22,758 bases of DNA. Source: SYFY01 sp031385325. Its GTDB lineage: Bacteria > Pseudomonadota > Gammaproteobacteria > Pseudomonadales > Azotimanducaceae. The position numbers and the translations under genes are program-made. This document shows positions 1 through 8,054 of this stretch, one piece after another. The notes beneath the pieces are model-generated. The model was given only the letters and a program-made list of their open reading frames with translations. It searched no databases and was not told where the DNA came from. The stretch lies in NCBI GenBank assembly GCA_031385325.1, contig JANNBJ010000085.1, positions 1 to 22,758 of the forward strand, given 5' to 3'. Position 1 is the first letter of the stretch. Each line of letters starts with the position of its first letter.

Positions 1-943
1 CGGCGCCATCCCAGGCTTCCGGTTCGACCCGCGCTTCCAGCCGCTCCCACACCCTCATCACCGTTGGCGCATCGTCGACCTGGCATGCAAAACGGGCGAA
101 GGCATTAAGATTCCAATCGTTGGGATAAGCGGTCGTCATCTGCTGGAACCCTGCGCGCATTCGTAGCCAGTCGGCTTGACCACTGTGAAACATGTCATCA
201 CTGCGGTTGGCCCATTGGATTCGTGCATACAGTTCATCGCCGTAGCTATCAACGCTATCGGCTGTTTCAGCTGCCAGGCGCGCCAGCGCTTGTGGCGAAC
301 CGCCCCAGCGAGGACTAAGCCTACGTGAAGCATTGAAGTGGATTGGCAGGTAACGAGGATGCAGGCGAAGACCTTCCGCATGCAAAGCGAGCAGCTGTTC
401 TACCGGCCAGCCTTGTAAGAGGGCCACCTCCAACATGCTGGAAATCCAGCCGGCATCTGAACGCATCGACTCGGGCAACTCGAGCAGTGCACGACGCGAG
501 AGTTCGACATTTTCCTTGAAGACCAGTTTATCTTCCGGTGCAACATCCCGCGCCCAACCCTGGCCGCGATGAAACCACCCGTAGTCAATGTACCAGCTCG
601 CCAAACCGACGTTTGCAGTCACCGAACCGGGTACGCGTTTCACCCACTCTTCCAGCAGCTTGCGTTGATGTAGCAGTGCCGCTTTATCCAGTCCAAGCTC
701 ATCTGCCTCCGACCAGGTACCGGCCACTCCCGCATAGATGGCTGCCAATCGCGGCTGACCATCCTCAATGACACTTTGGGAGGACCGCGCCTCTTCGGCT
801 GCTGCTTCGAGAGCCTCAAATTCGCGGGCGACGAGCATGGCGTAGTAAGTCCCGACCTCAGCCACCATCGGTCGACCCTGAGGTTTGGCATACCCGATAT
901 GGGGGAACAGACAGAGCGCCAGTACCATGACAATCCAACGCAT
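1..943 (-). CDS. Secreted TPR/DUF4034-like hypothetical protein, 3' end missing
   Basis: The frame is open from an ATG at 943 to the left edge (314 codons, no stop), so the C-terminus is missing. AAGGAG lies 6 bases before the ATG. A GTG 27 bases upstream (970) is in frame and would give a lysine-rich n-region, so the exact start is not certain. Residues 1-19 (MRWIVMVLALCLFPHIGYA) look like a signal peptide, so the protein is probably exported. The mature part is helical and rich in Leu, Ala and Trp, with phrases such as 'EDGQPRLAAIYAG', 'PGSVTANVGLASWYIDYGW' and 'LSPRWGGSPQALARLA'. These resemble DUF4034/TPR-type proteins of proteobacteria. This family match is from memory and no function is known to me. 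A 275-base gap separates it from the SDR gene upstream, so it probably has its own promoter. Confidence 0.75.
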   Translation of the reverse strand, partial: MRWIVMVLALCLFPHIGYAKPQGRPMVAEVGTYYAMLVAREFEALEAAAEEARSSQSVIEDGQPRLAAIYAGVAGTWSEADELGLDKAALLHQRKLLEEWVKRVPGSVTANVGLASWYIDYGWFHRGQGWARDVAPEDKLVFKENVELSRRALLELPESMRSDAGWISSMLEVALLQGWPVEQLLALHAEGLRLHPRYLPIHFNASRRLSPRWGGSPQALARLAAETADSVDSYGDELYARIQWANRSDDMFHSGQADWLRMRAGFQQMTTAYPNDWNLNAFARFACQVDDAPTVMRVWERLEARVEPEAWDGA

Positions 944-1100
944 CTGCAACTCCTTGAGTAGCTTCTTCACCTCGGACAACTGGTATTGGTCAGTCAATCG
1001 CCGAGAACGAAAATCAAGAGAATTGTCTACGCAAACATGTGCTTAAACGTTGATAGATTTCACTCTGGATTGGACAAGCAGAACCCGTACAGGGCATAGG

Positions 1101-1139
1101 GACGCCCAGGTGCCTAACATAGGAGGAACACCGGGCGTC
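1101..1139. repeat. Imperfect inverted repeat downstream of the SDR gene
   Basis: GACGCCCAGGTG (1101-1112) pairs with CACCGGGCGTC (1129-1139), an 11-bp stem with one bulged base and a 16-base loop. It lies about 80 bases past the SDR stop and before the DUF4034-like gene. No T-run follows on either strand, so a classical intrinsic terminator is not clear; a transcript-end or stabilising hairpin is possible. The rest of the 944-1218 gap shows nothing I can assign. Confidence 0.35.
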
Positions 1140-1218
1140 TTACACAGCCAGAACGATGGTTGAGTCCAGCGCTCTACTGGGAGAAGTCTGACGACTCAGC
1201 GGGTTGATGACACACGGC

Positions 1219-2118
1219 TCACTTTTTGGCAGAAGCCGCCGCCTGCCGTCTGAGCCAAGGGGAACCCTCCTGAGCCGTACTCATGTCCAACAGTTTATCC
1301 TTTCGAGCCAGCAGATCTTCATATGTCACATCCGCGCCCAACTCAACATCATCGTTGGTAAAGATCGCCGACACCGAGAATCGTCCATTTCCAGCGTGAA
1401 TCGTCACACCATTTGGCGCATCTTCACTGGACATGAGAATCACTGCCGGCGTAACCAGTTTTGGATGACGGGCAGGATCCGGATTATCAAGATTTTCGTT
1501 CCGGCCAGGAATGGTGTTGATCAAACGCGTTGCCGCGGCTGGTGCAAGGGTATTGACGCGTACATTCTTGCTCACGCCCTCCTTTGCCAGCACGTTCATC
1601 ATTCCCAACATGCCCATCTTCGCCGCGCCATAATTGGACTGGCCAAAATTCCCGTAAATACCTGAGGCCGAGCTGGTAAACACAATTCGCCCATAGTTCT
1701 GATCGAGCATGATCGGCCATGCGGCATGGGTCACATAAGCTGTGCCGTTGAGGTGGACGTCCATGACGATGTCCCAGTCTTCAAGCGACATCTTGCGGAA
1801 ACTCTTGTCCCTCAGAATGCCGGCGTTGTTGACAAGAATATGCACGGTACCAAACGCTTTTACTGCATCATCGATGATCGACTTTGCGCCTTCCTTGCTG
1901 GATACCGATGCCTTGTTGGCGATCGCTGTGCCGCCGGCCGAGCGAATTTCCGCGACGACCAGATCTGCCGCGTCACCAGAGCCACGTCCATCGCCGCTGC
2001 CACCCAGATCGTTGACCACGACGAAGGCGCCACGGCGGGCGAACTCAAGCGCATGCGCCTTACCCAGGCCACCACCGGCACCGGTAATGACAACCACCTT
2101 ATCCTTGAACTCGCTCAT
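1219..2118 (-). CDS. SDR-family dehydrogenase, HSD17B4/MFE-2-like
   Basis: A 299-residue short-chain dehydrogenase/reductase, expected to oxidise or reduce a hydroxyl/keto group with NAD(P). The Rossmann glycine motif TGAGGGLG is at residues 12-19, followed by NDLGG at 36-40, NNAG at 97-100, and the catalytic triad Ser150, Tyr163 and Lys167 (YGAAK). The N-terminal half, with 'GKAHALEFARRGAFVVVNDLGG' split over residues 19-40, is typical of the 3-hydroxyacyl-CoA dehydrogenase domain of peroxisomal multifunctional enzyme type 2. Here it stands alone, without the hydratase or SCP2 domains. A role in fatty-acyl or steroid side-chain beta-oxidation is inference. The ATG at 2118 follows a GGGGGAG tract closely. 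It lies 78 bases after crcB on the same strand and may be the last gene of the ftsK operon. In Pseudomonas serS follows this block instead. Confidence 0.9.
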   Translation of the reverse strand: MSEFKDKVVVITGAGGGLGKAHALEFARRGAFVVVNDLGGSGDGRGSGDAADLVVAEIRSAGGTAIANKASVSSKEGAKSIIDDAVKAFGTVHILVNNAGILRDKSFRKMSLEDWDIVMDVHLNGTAYVTHAAWPIMLDQNYGRIVFTSSASGIYGNFGQSNYGAAKMGMLGMMNVLAKEGVSKNVRVNTLAPAAATRLINTIPGRNENLDNPDPARHPKLVTPAVILMSSEDAPNGVTIHAGNGRFSVSAIFTNDDVELGADVTYEDLLARKDKLLDMSTAQEGSPWLRRQAAASAKK

Positions 2119-2196
2119 GTCTCCCCCTGTCTTTTTTCGCTTCGATGTCTGTATTTGTAGCGCAGCCTGCTTGATTTGGCCACCACCGAAGGCAGG

Positions 2197-2574
2197 TCAA
2201 CCAGAGGCGATCCGAACGCCAAGCATCGCCGCCAGTACGCAGCCGACGGTGGTTGTTATCACATAGGTGCCCGCAGACCACCATCGTCCTTCACCAATCA
2301 GGATAACCGCGTCCATGGCAAACGCCGAATACGTCGTGAATCCGCCAAGTAAACCGGTCACCAGCAGAAACCTGCCCCAGGATTCGAACCATTCGCTTCC
2401 CGCCAGCGCACCGATGGCCAAACCAATGATCAGCGAGCCCACCAGATTCACGATGAAGGTCGGCCACGGGCCAGGCAGGAACGAAGTCAGGCCGATACCG
2501 AGCAGAAGGCGCGTCACCGCACCGACAGCGCCGCCTGCCGCAACCATCAGCACCTGAACAACGCCTGGACTCAT
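2197..2574 (-). CDS. crcB: Fluoride ion channel CrcB/FluC
   Basis: A 125-residue, four-helix inner-membrane protein of the CrcB/FluC family, which exports toxic fluoride as an antiparallel dual-topology dimer. The family motifs are present: GGAVGAVTR (residues 14-22), TFIVNLVGS (39-47, the Asn lining the pore) and GLLGGFTTYSAF (74-85, the sodium-site and phenylalanine-box region). Length is normal. Its ATG overlaps the rarA stop as ATGA, so it is translationally coupled to rarA and belongs to the ftsK-lolA-rarA operon. There is therefore no separate 5' leader in which a fluoride riboswitch could sit, which suggests constitutive rather than fluoride-induced expression (inference). Confidence 0.95.
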   Translation of the reverse strand: MSPGVVQVLMVAAGGAVGAVTRLLLGIGLTSFLPGPWPTFIVNLVGSLIIGLAIGALAGSEWFESWGRFLLVTGLLGGFTTYSAFAMDAVILIGEGRWWSAGTYVITTTVGCVLAAMLGVRIASG

Positions 2575-3866
2575 GGCGTCCCGCCTTCCTTCGCTGGTTG
2601 TTGTGCCTGGACATCCATCGCCCGGAGTCGTTCGAGCCGTTGTTTTATCCTGATCTCAAGTCCTGCATCTACAGGATCATAGAATCGCGTTCCACGTAAC
2701 TCGTTGGGGAAATAGTTTTCCCCGGCAGCATACTGATCACCTTCGTCGTGTGCGTAGCGATAGTCTTTGCCAAAGCCCATGCCTTTCATCATCGATGTTG
2801 GCGCATTGCGCAGATGCATCGGCACTTCATGACTGGGTGAATGACGCACCAGTTCCATCGCCTTGTTGAACGCGAGGTACGTCGCATTGCTTTTTGGCAC
2901 CGCAGCCAGATAAACCACCGCCTGCGCAATCGCAAGCTCGCCTTCCGGTGATCCCAGCCGCTGAAAGGTGTCCCATGCAGCGATGGCAATCTGCAGTGCG
3001 CGAGGATCTGCGTTGCCGATATCTTCGCTCGCCATGCGAACAACACGGCGCACGATATAGAGCGGATCACAGCCTCCATCCAGCATCCGGCACAACCAAT
3101 ACAGAGCCGCGTCCGGGTCACTGCCACGCACACTCTTGTGGAGCGCCGAGATCTGCTCGTAGAACAGGTCGCCTCCTTTGTCGAATCGGCGAATCCGTTC
3201 ACCCGCGGCGCTGTGTACATCCGCCAATTCCAGGCTGTTGTCAGCCCCTCTGAACTGGGCCGCGATTTCCAGCAGGTTGAGTAAGCGGCGAGCATCACCA
3301 TCCGCCAGATCACACAACAAACGGCGTGCATCCGGCAGGACCACCAGCTCGAGCAACATCGCAGCCCGATCGATAATGCCCTCAAGATCCGCATGCGTGA
3401 GAGATTTCAGAACCAGTACACGTGCCCTCGACAACAGCGCTGAATTGACTTCGAACGAAGGATTTTCTGTGGTTGCGCCAATGAACGTGACCGTGCCGTC
3501 TTCGACGTGTGGCAGGAAGGCATCCTGCTGAGCTTTGTTGAAGCGATGCACCTCATCAACAAAGAGCAGCGTCTGCTGGCCTGTTACCAGACGCTCTCGC
3601 GCGGAGTCGACGGCAGCTCTGATGTCCTTGACCCCCGCCAGTACGGCGGAGATCGAGATCAAGTGTAATCCGCAGTGTTCTGCCAGCAGTTTCGCAAGCG
3701 TCGTCTTGCCAGTTCCTGGTGGTCCCCACAGGATGATCGACGACAGGCGACGGGTCGCCAAAGCACCCGCCAACGGCTGACCAGGCCCAAGGAGATGTCG
3801 CTGTCCGACAAAGTCTTGAATCCTGCGCGGACGAAGCCGATCGGCGAGTGGTCGCTGATCGTTCAC
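2571..3866 (-). CDS. rarA: Replication-associated recombination AAA+ ATPase RarA (MgsA)
   Basis: A 431-residue AAA+ ATPase of the RarA/MgsA/WRNIP1 family, related to clamp-loader subunits, which acts on stalled replication forks and on SSB-coated single-stranded DNA. The N-terminus 'PLADRLRPRRIQDFVGQRHL' is typical. Walker A GPPGTGKT is at residues 48-55, Walker B LLFVDEVHRF around 100-109, and sensor 1 ATTENPSF at 131-138. The C-terminal MgsA tetramerisation region contains 'GCDPLYIVRRVVRMASEDIG' and 'PMHLRNAPTSMMKGMGFGKDY'. The start is GTG at 3866, overlapping the lolA stop as GTGA, so translation is probably coupled to lolA. The stop overlaps the crcB ATG. The order lolA-rarA is conserved in many Gammaproteobacteria. 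Confidence 0.97.
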   Translation of the reverse strand: MNDQRPLADRLRPRRIQDFVGQRHLLGPGQPLAGALATRRLSSIILWGPPGTGKTTLAKLLAEHCGLHLISISAVLAGVKDIRAAVDSARERLVTGQQTLLFVDEVHRFNKAQQDAFLPHVEDGTVTFIGATTENPSFEVNSALLSRARVLVLKSLTHADLEGIIDRAAMLLELVVLPDARRLLCDLADGDARRLLNLLEIAAQFRGADNSLELADVHSAAGERIRRFDKGGDLFYEQISALHKSVRGSDPDAALYWLCRMLDGGCDPLYIVRRVVRMASEDIGNADPRALQIAIAAWDTFQRLGSPEGELAIAQAVVYLAAVPKSNATYLAFNKAMELVRHSPSHEVPMHLRNAPTSMMKGMGFGKDYRYAHDEGDQYAAGENYFPNELRGTRFYDPVDAGLEIRIKQRLERLRAMDVQAQQPAKEGGTP

Positions 3867-4480
3867 CCCTGCAGGACTTCCGTACCGGCTGGAACCTTGA
3901 GTACAAACGGCTCGGCTGGCGCAGGTGATTTCGCCGCTGACTTGAATTCCAGGCGCAATCGCCCGCCAAACTCATCGAGGACATCGAGGCGCTTCAGTGA
4001 CTGCGCTTCCAGCCAGATTTCCACACGCTGCGCCTTGGCTTGCGGCTTCAGCGGCGTCAGCATGAAGTACTCCGCTTTGCCGCGCTGATCATGGGAGAGT
4101 AACTGGAATTCGTCCTGCAATCGCCCATCTGGCCGGCTCAGGATACCGAGCGGCGTGCCTTCCAGCGCCTGCGCCAATTCACGTTCGGTTACTTGTTCGA
4201 GATCCGGGTCGTAGACCTTGAGCTGCTGCCCGTCTGAAACGATGATCTGAGGATAAGGGTCATCAACAACCCAGCGGAATTTCGGCCGTTGCATGATGAA
4301 GCGGCCGGTGGCGAACTCCACCAGTTCACCTTCCACACCATGCACATACTGTTCAAAGGTCACGTCGAGTTGATCGAGTCCAGCCAACACATGCTCAAGC
4401 CTTTCGATCTGCGCATCGGCGGCGCGTACGGAACCGGCCGTCAGCAGAAACAACAGGACGACACACAGGCGCGCACTCAT
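3863..4480 (-). CDS. lolA: Outer-membrane lipoprotein carrier protein LolA
   Basis: A 205-residue periplasmic chaperone that takes lipoproteins from LolCDE and hands them to LolB at the outer membrane. The N-terminus MSARLCVVLLFLLTAGSVRA is a Sec signal peptide with a likely cut after 'VRA' near residue 20. Family features include 'LDVTFEQ', 'ATGRFIMQRPKFRWVVDDP', 'IIVSDGQQLKVYDPDLEQVT' and the beta-strand-rich C-terminal half. Length fits the family. The ATG at 4480 has a TAAGG tract 7 bases upstream. It follows ftsK by 8 bases and its TGA overlaps the rarA GTG. The ftsK-lolA-rarA order is a gammaproteobacterial signature. Confidence 0.96.
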   Translation of the reverse strand: MSARLCVVLLFLLTAGSVRAADAQIERLEHVLAGLDQLDVTFEQYVHGVEGELVEFATGRFIMQRPKFRWVVDDPYPQIIVSDGQQLKVYDPDLEQVTERELAQALEGTPLGILSRPDGRLQDEFQLLSHDQRGKAEYFMLTPLKPQAKAQRVEIWLEAQSLKRLDVLDEFGGRLRLEFKSAAKSPAPAEPFVLKVPAGTEVLQG

Positions 4481-4488
4481 GAAATACC

Positions 4489-6789
4489 TTACTCCCGATG
4501 CGGAACCAGAACTTCTCGGCTGCCATTCGAATTCATAGTGGTGACGATGCCCGACATTTCCATTGCTTCGATCAAGCGGGCGGCACGGTTGTAGCCGATC
4601 CTGAGTTTGCGTTGCACACTGGAAATCGACGCTCGTCGCGACTCGATGACATATTGAACCGCCTCATCATACAGCGCATCTTCCTGCTCGGTCTCGGCTG
4701 CCCCGCCACTGCCCTCAATTGCCAGGAACGGTTCGTCGTCGCCTCCAGTCAGCACGCTTGGATCGTAGTCAGGTTCACCGCGCGCCTTCCAGTCTGAAGC
4801 GACTCTATGCACCTCTTCATCAGACACAAACGCACCATGCACACGCAACGGCAATGCGGTTCCTGGCGGCAGGTAGAGCATGTCGCCATGACCAAGCAGT
4901 TGTTCGGCGCCACCCTGATCGAGAATCGTGCGTGAGTCGATCCTGGATGAGACCTGAAAGCTCATGCGGGTCGGAATGTTGGCCTTGATCAGGCCAGTGA
5001 TCACATCCACCGAAGGCCGCTGCGTCGCCAGGATGAGGTGAATCCCGGCAGCCCGCGCTTTCTGCGCTATTCGTGCGATGAGTTGTTCAACCTTTTTCCC
5101 GACCACCATCATCATGTCGGCAAATTCATCGATCACAACGACGATAAATGGCAATGCAGAGAGTGTTCTCGGCCGACCTTCTTCGTCATACGCGTTGATC
5201 GGATCCTGCAACGGTGCACCGTTCTTGATCGCTTCCCGCACGGCCTTGTTGTAACCGGCGAGGTTGCGTACACCCAAACTGGCCATCAGCTTGTACCGAC
5301 GCTCCATCTCGCCGACACACCAGTTCAAGGCATGTGCCGCATCGCGCATGTCCGTCACGACAGGGGTCAGCAGATGGGGGATACCTTCGTAGACCGACAG
5401 TTCCAGCATCTTCGGATCCACCAGAATCAGCCGGACTTCTTCGGGTGTCGCCTTGTACAGGATGCTGAGCAGCATCGCGTTCACCCCAACCGACTTGCCA
5501 GAACCGGTGGTTCCGGCAACCAGCAAATGTGGCATTCGACCGATGTCAGCGATAACCGGCTCACCGCCGATATCCTTGCCCAGTGCCAGGGTGAGTGCGG
5601 ACTTGGCTTCCTGGAAGGTTTCGCTGCCAAGAATCTCCTTGAGCCGAACCGTCTCACGAACCTCATTGGGAATCTCGATGCCGACCACCGACTTACCGGG
5701 AATCACTTCGACAATCCGGACACTGATGACAGCGAGTGAACGAGCCAGATCTTTGGCCAACGCACTGATTTTCTGAACTTTCACGCCGGCCGCTGGCTGC
5801 AACTCGAAGCGAGTAATGATCGGGCCAGGCATGACGGACTCAACTTTTGCATCCACGCCAAAGTCGCGCAGCTTGATTTCCAGCAAACGTGACATGGCCT
5901 CCAGTGATGCTGCGGAATAACCACCCTCGGTCTTTTCAGCCATGCCTTCGAGCAGGTCAAGATCCGGCATTCCTGCGTCAGCCGGCGCTCGAAACAGAAC
6001 TTTCTGGTCAGCCTTGCGGCGTACCGGTGGCGCTGGCGGCCGAATGGTCGGTGTCGTCCTGACAGGCTCGGCGATCAGTTTTTCTTCTGCCTGTTCCGAA
6101 TCGACGTTTTCCTCCAGCTGTTCGGATTCATTGACTGGATCGACAGGTCTTTTTTTACGGCGTGGTTTGGGGACTACGGGTTCGAACGTGCGCTGGTACC
6201 AGCGATCCCGCACCGTGTCGTACAGCGCCAGTAACCTGAAATTCAGGACGTGGAGTATGCGGCCGGCATGTTCGGCAACAACCAACCAGGAAAATCCGGC
6301 CGCCGCCTGAGCGCCAACCAACACGATGGTCACCATGAAAATGGTCAAACCGACCCAGCCGAACACGCCCACACCAACGTCGCCCAGCCACTGCCCGAAA
6401 ATTCCGCCATTGCCTGCAGGCAGTGACTCGTCAGCTGTAAAGTGCATGTGCATGAGTACACACAACGCCAGCAGCATGCTCGACCAGCCCAGTGTCCGGA
6501 TGAGCGTCACGAGCCAGATGGCCTCTTCTTCCCGGTGTTTCACCAGACGCCAGCCGATGATGACCAGCATGATGGGAAGCACCCAGGCGATCCAGCCAAA
6601 CAATGTCAGTACCACGTCGGCAAACATCGCACCGAAATGTCCAACCAGGTTCTGCACCTCGACACCGCTACCGGTGTAGGTAAATGACGTGTCGTATGGG
6701 GAATATGAACCAATCGCGAGTGCCACAAAGAGCCCTAGCGCAATCAATCCGACGAGGCTGATCTCTCGAAGGGGAATGCTGTCCTGCAT
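4489..6789 (-). CDS. ftsK: DNA translocase FtsK
   Basis: A 766-residue septal DNA pump that links cell division with chromosome-dimer resolution. The N-terminus has four membrane helices (roughly residues 8-30, 55-82, 95-115 and 137-165). A short charged and proline-rich linker follows (about 200-270). The motor has Walker A GTTGSGKS at about 425-432 and Walker B VVVIDEFADMMM at about 548-558. The C-terminal gamma winged helix, about 695-766, carries 'SSVQRKLRIGYNRAARLIE' and is expected to read KOPS and activate XerD. The linker is far shorter than in E. coli, similar to the compact FtsK of Pseudomonas. It is the first gene of the minus-strand block and is divergent from the PA4642-like gene. 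The trxB gene found between ftsK and aat in Pseudomonas is absent. Confidence 0.98.
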   Translation of the reverse strand: MQDSIPLREISLVGLIALGLFVALAIGSYSPYDTSFTYTGSGVEVQNLVGHFGAMFADVVLTLFGWIAWVLPIMLVIIGWRLVKHREEEAIWLVTLIRTLGWSSMLLALCVLMHMHFTADESLPAGNGGIFGQWLGDVGVGVFGWVGLTIFMVTIVLVGAQAAAGFSWLVVAEHAGRILHVLNFRLLALYDTVRDRWYQRTFEPVVPKPRRKKRPVDPVNESEQLEENVDSEQAEEKLIAEPVRTTPTIRPPAPPVRRKADQKVLFRAPADAGMPDLDLLEGMAEKTEGGYSAASLEAMSRLLEIKLRDFGVDAKVESVMPGPIITRFELQPAAGVKVQKISALAKDLARSLAVISVRIVEVIPGKSVVGIEIPNEVRETVRLKEILGSETFQEAKSALTLALGKDIGGEPVIADIGRMPHLLVAGTTGSGKSVGVNAMLLSILYKATPEEVRLILVDPKMLELSVYEGIPHLLTPVVTDMRDAAHALNWCVGEMERRYKLMASLGVRNLAGYNKAVREAIKNGAPLQDPINAYDEEGRPRTLSALPFIVVVIDEFADMMMVVGKKVEQLIARIAQKARAAGIHLILATQRPSVDVITGLIKANIPTRMSFQVSSRIDSRTILDQGGAEQLLGHGDMLYLPPGTALPLRVHGAFVSDEEVHRVASDWKARGEPDYDPSVLTGGDDEPFLAIEGSGGAAETEQEDALYDEAVQYVIESRRASISSVQRKLRIGYNRAARLIEAMEMSGIVTTMNSNGSREVLVPHRE

Positions 6790-6827
6790 ACTGCCCGTGC
6801 CTGTCCTGTCCAGTGAGAAGCCGCGCC

Positions 6828-6856
6828 AGTCTACCCGCGCTGGAATTCGGGAACAA
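6828..6856 (-). promoter_or_regulatory. Possible sigma70 promoter for the ftsK operon
   Basis: On the minus strand, TTGTTC (6856-6851) and TAGACT (6833-6828) are separated by 17 bases. The -10 matches consensus at 4 of 6 positions and the -35 mainly in its TTG. It is about 40 bases before the ftsK start. This is a by-eye prediction only. Confidence 0.25.
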
Positions 6857-6929
6857 TGTTGATGAAATACAAGTGCTTGGCCAGCAGAGTTGCTGCCTGC
6901 GACCGAACCCCCGCCAACCGATGCCGGGA

Positions 6930-6958
6930 TGGGCAGACCGCCACCTTTCCCCTATGAT
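6930..6958 (+). promoter_or_regulatory. Possible sigma70 promoter for the PA4642-like/aat/bpt/infA operon
   Basis: TGGGCA (6930-6935) and TATGAT (6953-6958) are 17 bases apart, matching consensus at 4/6 and 5/6 positions. The predicted start near 6965 would leave a leader of about 24 bases containing AGGA before the ATG at 6989. Position and spacing are good; prediction by eye. Confidence 0.4.
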
Positions 6959-6988
6959 GACCAGCTTCGCAGCCAGCCAGGAATCAAC

Positions 6989-7276
6989 ATGCGTCCGGAC
7001 AAGAAGGCCATCGTCGACGAAGTATGGGATGACGCCCGTATTGCGGGATTCCTGCACAAGCCGCCGATGGGCGATGGTGAAAGTCCGGACTTCAGCATCC
7101 TGTTGAACGCCTATCGGAGCATGCGTGTTGAAGACTTCGCAAGATTTCTGCCAGTGTACAAAGCCGCCGGCAAGTCTGTTGACTCCCCGAACAAACATGG
7201 CCAGAGCCTGAGCGAGCACATTGCTCCGCAACGCAAGGCGGCGCCGTTCATCGAGGTGATCAACCAGTTCCGGTAG
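6989..7276 (+). CDS. PA4642-family conserved hypothetical protein
   Basis: A 95-residue soluble protein. Recognisable stretches are 'MRPDKKAI', 'PDFSILLNAYRSMRVEDFARF' split across residues 37-57, and a C-terminal 'HIAPQRKAAPFIEVI'. They resemble the small PA4642 family of Pseudomonas and relatives, whose function is unknown to me. The part 'AGKSVDSPNKHGQSLSEHI' looks like one ankyrin-type repeat turn, which hints at protein binding (inference). I chose the ATG at 6989 because AGGA lies 8 bases upstream and the family begins there; an in-frame ATG at 6890 would add 33 proline-rich residues with no family support. It ends 7 bases before aat and is probably the first gene of the operon. Confidence 0.85.
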   Translation: MRPDKKAIVDEVWDDARIAGFLHKPPMGDGESPDFSILLNAYRSMRVEDFARFLPVYKAAGKSVDSPNKHGQSLSEHIAPQRKAAPFIEVINQFR

Positions 7277-7283
7277 GCCATCC

Positions 7284-8054
7284 ATGAGTGACGAAGGCTC
7301 GCCACGCATCCCGTTGCAGCGCTTTTCTTCAACACGCTTTTCCACGCCTCGCTTTCCTTCGCCCGATCAGGCGCAGCCGAACGGTCTGCTGGCGCGCGGC
7401 GGCGTGCTGAACCCGGACTGGATCCTCGCCGCCTATCGTCAAGGAATCTTCCCCTGGTTCGAGTCGGACCAATCACCCATCCTGTGGTGGAGCCCCGATC
7501 CAAGGGCCGCAATCAAGCCAGGTGACGTTCGGGTCACACGAAGTCTGGGCAAGGCGATACGCAACAGACCATTTGATGTCTGCATGGACCATGATTTCGG
7601 GTCCACGATCAGAGGTTGTGCAGAACGGTCGGTCCGCGAGGACGTGGGTACCTGGATCACGCCCCGGATGCAGCAGGCTTATGCCGAACTGCATGCTGCC
7701 GGATATGCGCATTCGGTAGAAGTCCGACAGGACGGCGCGCTGGTCGGCGGCCTCTATGGTCTGTCCTTTGGCAGCCTGTTTTTCGGCGAATCCATGTTTT
7801 CGTGCACCACGGACGCGTCAAAAGTCGCCTTTGTCGCACTGCACATCCAGCTTCGTCGATGGAGATTCACGCTGCTTGACTGCCAATTGCCAAATGCACA
7901 TCTGACTACCTTGGGGGTCCGAACCATGGCCCGCAGCCGCTTTCTGATACAACTCGACGCCGGCCAGCGCGACCCCGACCGATTGGGTAGCTGGCATCTG
8001 GACCCGGATTGGCGCGATGATCTGCCACAACTGAGCGGACACGCTGGCCCATGA
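7284..8054 (+). CDS. aat: Leucyl/phenylalanyl-tRNA-protein transferase
   Basis: A 256-residue cytosolic enzyme that moves Leu or Phe from aminoacyl-tRNA onto proteins with N-terminal Lys or Arg, making a primary N-degron for ClpS/ClpAP. Family motifs in order: 'GLLARGGVL' (about residues 34-42), 'AYRQGIFPWF', 'PILWWSPDPRAAI', 'TWITPRMQQAYAELH', 'AHSVEV', 'LVGGLYGLSFGSLFFGESMF', 'ASKVAF', 'LLDCQ' and 'HLTTLGV'. The N-terminal 33 residues are rich in Ser, Arg, Phe and Pro and are longer than strictly needed. The ATG at 7284 is 7 bases after the previous stop. The TGA overlaps the bpt ATG by four bases (ATGA), so the two transferases are coupled. Confidence 0.97.
   Translation: MSDEGSPRIPLQRFSSTRFSTPRFPSPDQAQPNGLLARGGVLNPDWILAAYRQGIFPWFESDQSPILWWSPDPRAAIKPGDVRVTRSLGKAIRNRPFDVCMDHDFGSTIRGCAERSVREDVGTWITPRMQQAYAELHAAGYAHSVEVRQDGALVGGLYGLSFGSLFFGESMFSCTTDASKVAFVALHIQLRRWRFTLLDCQLPNAHLTTLGVRTMARSRFLIQLDAGQRDPDRLGSWHLDPDWRDDLPQLSGHAGP

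Noticed and set aside
2119..2574. Fluoride riboswitch before crcB
   Set aside because: crcB starts inside the rarA stop codon, so there is no leader to hold one.
5038..5739. 233-codon open frame on the plus strand, opposite ftsK
   Set aside because: It is antisense to the FtsK motor domain and its product has no family features.
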